Positions 5,596 to 7,082 of a stretch of 7,082 bases of DNA are shown here, one piece after another. The stretch covers positions 1-7,082 of the forward strand of contig JABDIW010000391.1 of NCBI GenBank assembly GCA_013003515.1, written 5' to 3'. Numbering within the stretch: position 1 is the first letter of the stretch; every line of letters starts with the position of its first letter. The DNA is from Acidimicrobiia bacterium. GTDB taxonomy: Bacteria > Actinomycetota > Acidimicrobiia > Spongiisociales > UBA5794. The translations under genes were made by a program, and so were the position numbers. Under the pieces are notes generated by a model. It searched no databases and was not told where the DNA came from. It saw only the letters and a program-made list of their open reading frames with translations.

Positions 5596-6770
5596 GCGCC
5601 CGCCCTGGCGAAGTGGGCGACCGCTTCGATGTGGAACGTGTGGGGAAACATGTCGACGGGTGTCACGCCGACGAGCGTATACCCGGAGTCGATGAGAAGG
5701 CGTGAGTCGCGGGCCAAAGAAGCCGGGTCACACGACACCAGTGCGATGGCGCGGGGCCCGGCGGAGGTGATGGCGGCGACGCCGGCGGCACGGAGACCTG
5801 CCCGTGGTGGGTCTGCCACGACCAGATCCCATTCGCCTCCGTCGAGGTGCTCGACACGTTTCGCAATGCGCTCGGCTTCGGGCACGTTGCGAGCGAGGTC
5901 GGCGAGACCCCCAGGATCGGATTCGACCGCAATTGAGTGGAAGCATCCGGCTCCCACCGTCGCAGAGAACAGACCGCCACCGGCGTAGGCGTCGAGGAGC
6001 ACGTCCTCCGATCGCGGCTGGAGTGCCCGGGTCACCAGATCGACAAGGACCTCGGCGCCTGCGGTGTTGACCTGGAAGAAGTTCGTCCCGGTGACCCGAA
6101 ACGTCTTGCCCGCCACCTTCTCGGTGATGAAGGGGTCGCCGATGACGGTGCCCAGACCCCGCTTGGTCATCTTGGCGACCGATACGCCGTCGGGCACCCT
6201 CAACGTCCCGCCGGTGTGCACCAGGAGGCGGTCCCCGGTGGCGGTGCCGACGCGCAGGGTCGCCGAGGTCAGGTCGGTGCCCCGCAGGCAGTCGAAGAGC
6301 TCGTTCAACCCGGCGTGGGCGATGAGGCAGGAGTCGATGGGCGCCAGATCGTGACTTGCCGCCTTTCGCAGCCCGGGGACGCCGTCCTTGATCCTGACGT
6401 CGAGGCGGTTGCGGTAGCCGACTGATTCGGTGGTGACCGTCTCGTGGACCTCGACGTCGTGGATCTTGCCGATGTGGGCCAGCTGCTCGACGACGATCGA
6501 CCGTTTCCATTCCGCCTGGGCGTCGTGGGTGGCGAACTGCCACTGGCATCCACCACAGACGTCGAAGTGCGGGCAGGGCGGCTCGACGCGGTGAGGCGAT
6601 GGCTCCAGCACGGACGTCATCGAAAGCCGTGCCCATGACCCCCGGTCGCGCTCGATGGTTCCTGCCACCTTCTCTCCCGGCATCGCTCCTGGCACGAAAT
6701 AGACCTTGCCGTCGACGCGCCCGACGGCGTCGCCGCCATGCGCCATGCCGTGGGTGGGGACTTCGATCAC
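5592..6770 (-). CDS. TRAM-domain Fe-S RNA (uracil-5-)-methyltransferase, RlmD/TrmA family
   Basis: A 392-residue enzyme that transfers a methyl group from S-adenosylmethionine to C5 of a uridine in rRNA or tRNA. An N-terminal TRAM RNA-binding domain (about 1-55; GKVYFVPGAMPGE) is followed by the cluster motif C66-x5-C72-x2-C75, with Cys148 as likely fourth ligand of a 4Fe-4S centre, as in E. coli RlmD. The methyltransferase domain has FFQVN (231-235, Gln233), the SAM loop DAYAGGGLF (260-268), ADPPRAGL (319-326), SCDP with the catalytic nucleophile Cys347, and HIEAV with Glu382 as the likely general base. All expected catalytic residues are present and the length fits the family. SCDP replaces the commoner SCNP. 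The start is GTG at 6770, 6 nt after a TAGCGT box. Whether the target is 23S rRNA or tRNA cannot be told, so no gene symbol is assigned. Confidence 0.93.
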   Translation of the reverse strand: MIEVPTHGMAHGGDAVGRVDGKVYFVPGAMPGEKVAGTIERDRGSWARLSMTSVLEPSPHRVEPPCPHFDVCGGCQWQFATHDAQAEWKRSIVVEQLAHIGKIHDVEVHETVTTESVGYRNRLDVRIKDGVPGLRKAASHDLAPIDSCLIAHAGLNELFDCLRGTDLTSATLRVGTATGDRLLVHTGGTLRVPDGVSVAKMTKRGLGTVIGDPFITEKVAGKTFRVTGTNFFQVNTAGAEVLVDLVTRALQPRSEDVLLDAYAGGGLFSATVGAGCFHSIAVESDPGGLADLARNVPEAERIAKRVEHLDGGEWDLVVADPPRAGLRAAGVAAITSAGPRAIALVSCDPASLARDSRLLIDSGYTLVGVTPVDMFPHTFHIEAVAHFARAGA

Positions 6771-6776
6771 CGGGCA

Positions 6777-6792
6777 ACGCTAGGCCTAACGT
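6777..6792. promoter_or_regulatory. Divergent back-to-back leaderless promoters
   Basis: The 28-bp gap between two divergent genes holds TAGCGT on minus (6782-6777), 6 nt before the methyltransferase GTG, and TAACGT on plus (6787-6792), 6 nt before the YbaK-like ATG. The boxes flank the palindrome TAGGCCTA (6781-6788). Both messages would start at their start codons. The -35 regions would lie within the opposite coding sequences; none is clear. Confidence 0.5.
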
Positions 6793-6798
6793 GCCGCC

Positions 6799-7082
6799 AT
6801 GGACACTCCGGCCACACTCGCAGCGGCACAGCTCGGTCTCGATCACGAGGTGGTCACCTATCAGCGGGTGCGATCCATCCAGGAGGGCGCCGCCGCTCAG
6901 GGCATCGCGGTCGCCGACATCGTCAAGACGCTGGTGGTGCGACGCGGAGAGAGCGACTACGTCTACGTGTTGGTGCCTGGTGACCGGGAGATCGATTGGC
7001 CAAAGCTTCGTGCGCACCTCGGAGTGCGTCGGCTGTCACTGCCCGACGCCGCCGAGGCGAAGGAGGCAACCGGATACGAGCG
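6799..7082 (+). CDS. YbaK/EbsC-type aminoacyl-tRNA deacylase domain protein, N-terminal part
   Basis: Ninety-four full codons run off the right edge. The product matches the YbaK/ProX/INS superfamily, which hydrolyses mischarged aminoacyl-tRNAs such as Cys-tRNA(Pro) in trans. Visible signature: DIVKTLVVR (residues 40-48) with the conserved Lys43, YVYVLVPGDREIDWPKL (54-70), then LGVRRLSLPDAAEAKEATGY (74-93), which leads into the usual Gly-rich active-site segment outside the window. The start at ATG 6799 puts the conserved region at its normal distance from the N-terminus. The particular tRNA substrate cannot be inferred. The gene diverges from the methyltransferase with shared upstream DNA. 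Confidence 0.9.
   Translation, partial: MDTPATLAAAQLGLDHEVVTYQRVRSIQEGAAAQGIAVADIVKTLVVRRGESDYVYVLVPGDREIDWPKLRAHLGVRRLSLPDAAEAKEATGYE

Noticed and set aside
4999..5988. Plus-strand open frame of 329 codons across the lipoprotein and methyltransferase genes
   Set aside because: Antisense to two well-supported genes and starts inside the right RNA element's outer block; no domain is visible.
5728..7017. Minus-strand open frame of 429 codons
   Set aside because: It overlaps the methyltransferase in another frame and the YbaK-like gene; low-complexity Arg-rich product, so a shadow.

Overview
The window is high-GC DNA with strong GC bias at third codon positions. TANNNT -10 boxes sit about 6-8 nt before several start codons, a pattern typical of leaderless transcripts. 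An actinobacterium is the best guess, and a lineage such as Acidimicrobiia would fit, but no marker gene here settles it.

Layout: (1) 1-1636, minus strand: the N-terminal 545 residues of a UvrD/Rep-like superfamily 1 helicase, cut by the window edge before motifs V and VI. (2) 1747-3000, plus: a complete glutamate dehydrogenase, divergent from the helicase. (3) 3004-3828, minus: a stand-alone RecB-like PD-(D/E)XK nuclease with a predicted Fe-S cluster, convergent with the dehydrogenase and ending 3 bp from it. (4) 3829-5046: about 1.2 kb with no conventional gene. (5) 5047-6770, minus: a TRAM-domain, Fe-S RNA (uracil-5-)-methyltransferase whose stop overlaps the start of a small lipoprotein gene (ATGA). 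(6) 6799-7082, plus: the N-terminal part of a YbaK/ProX-type tRNA-editing domain protein, divergent from the methyltransferase.

The unusual part is region 4. It holds two related, diverged elements in inverted orientation, 3879-4301 on plus and 5033-4545 on minus. Each begins with a 35-bp block carrying two CGCGAAA boxes exactly 20 bp apart. Each then has a TTG-type -35 at the same offset and a TANNNT -10. A G-rich body follows, full of short stems capped by GCAA, GAAA or TTCG tetraloops. Each ends in a conserved 20-bp block and three tandem AGTCCCT heptamers. Tetraloop polarity agrees with the promoter direction in both copies. I read them as a pair of convergent, paralogous, structured non-coding RNA genes of a family I do not recognise. 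Between them lies a 50-codon open frame with strongly coding-like GC3 and one hydrophobic helix, possibly a small membrane protein.

The protein genes cover ordinary housekeeping roles: DNA repair (helicase, nuclease), nitrogen metabolism, and RNA or tRNA quality (methyltransferase, YbaK). No transposase, integrase, phage gene or CRISPR array is visible.
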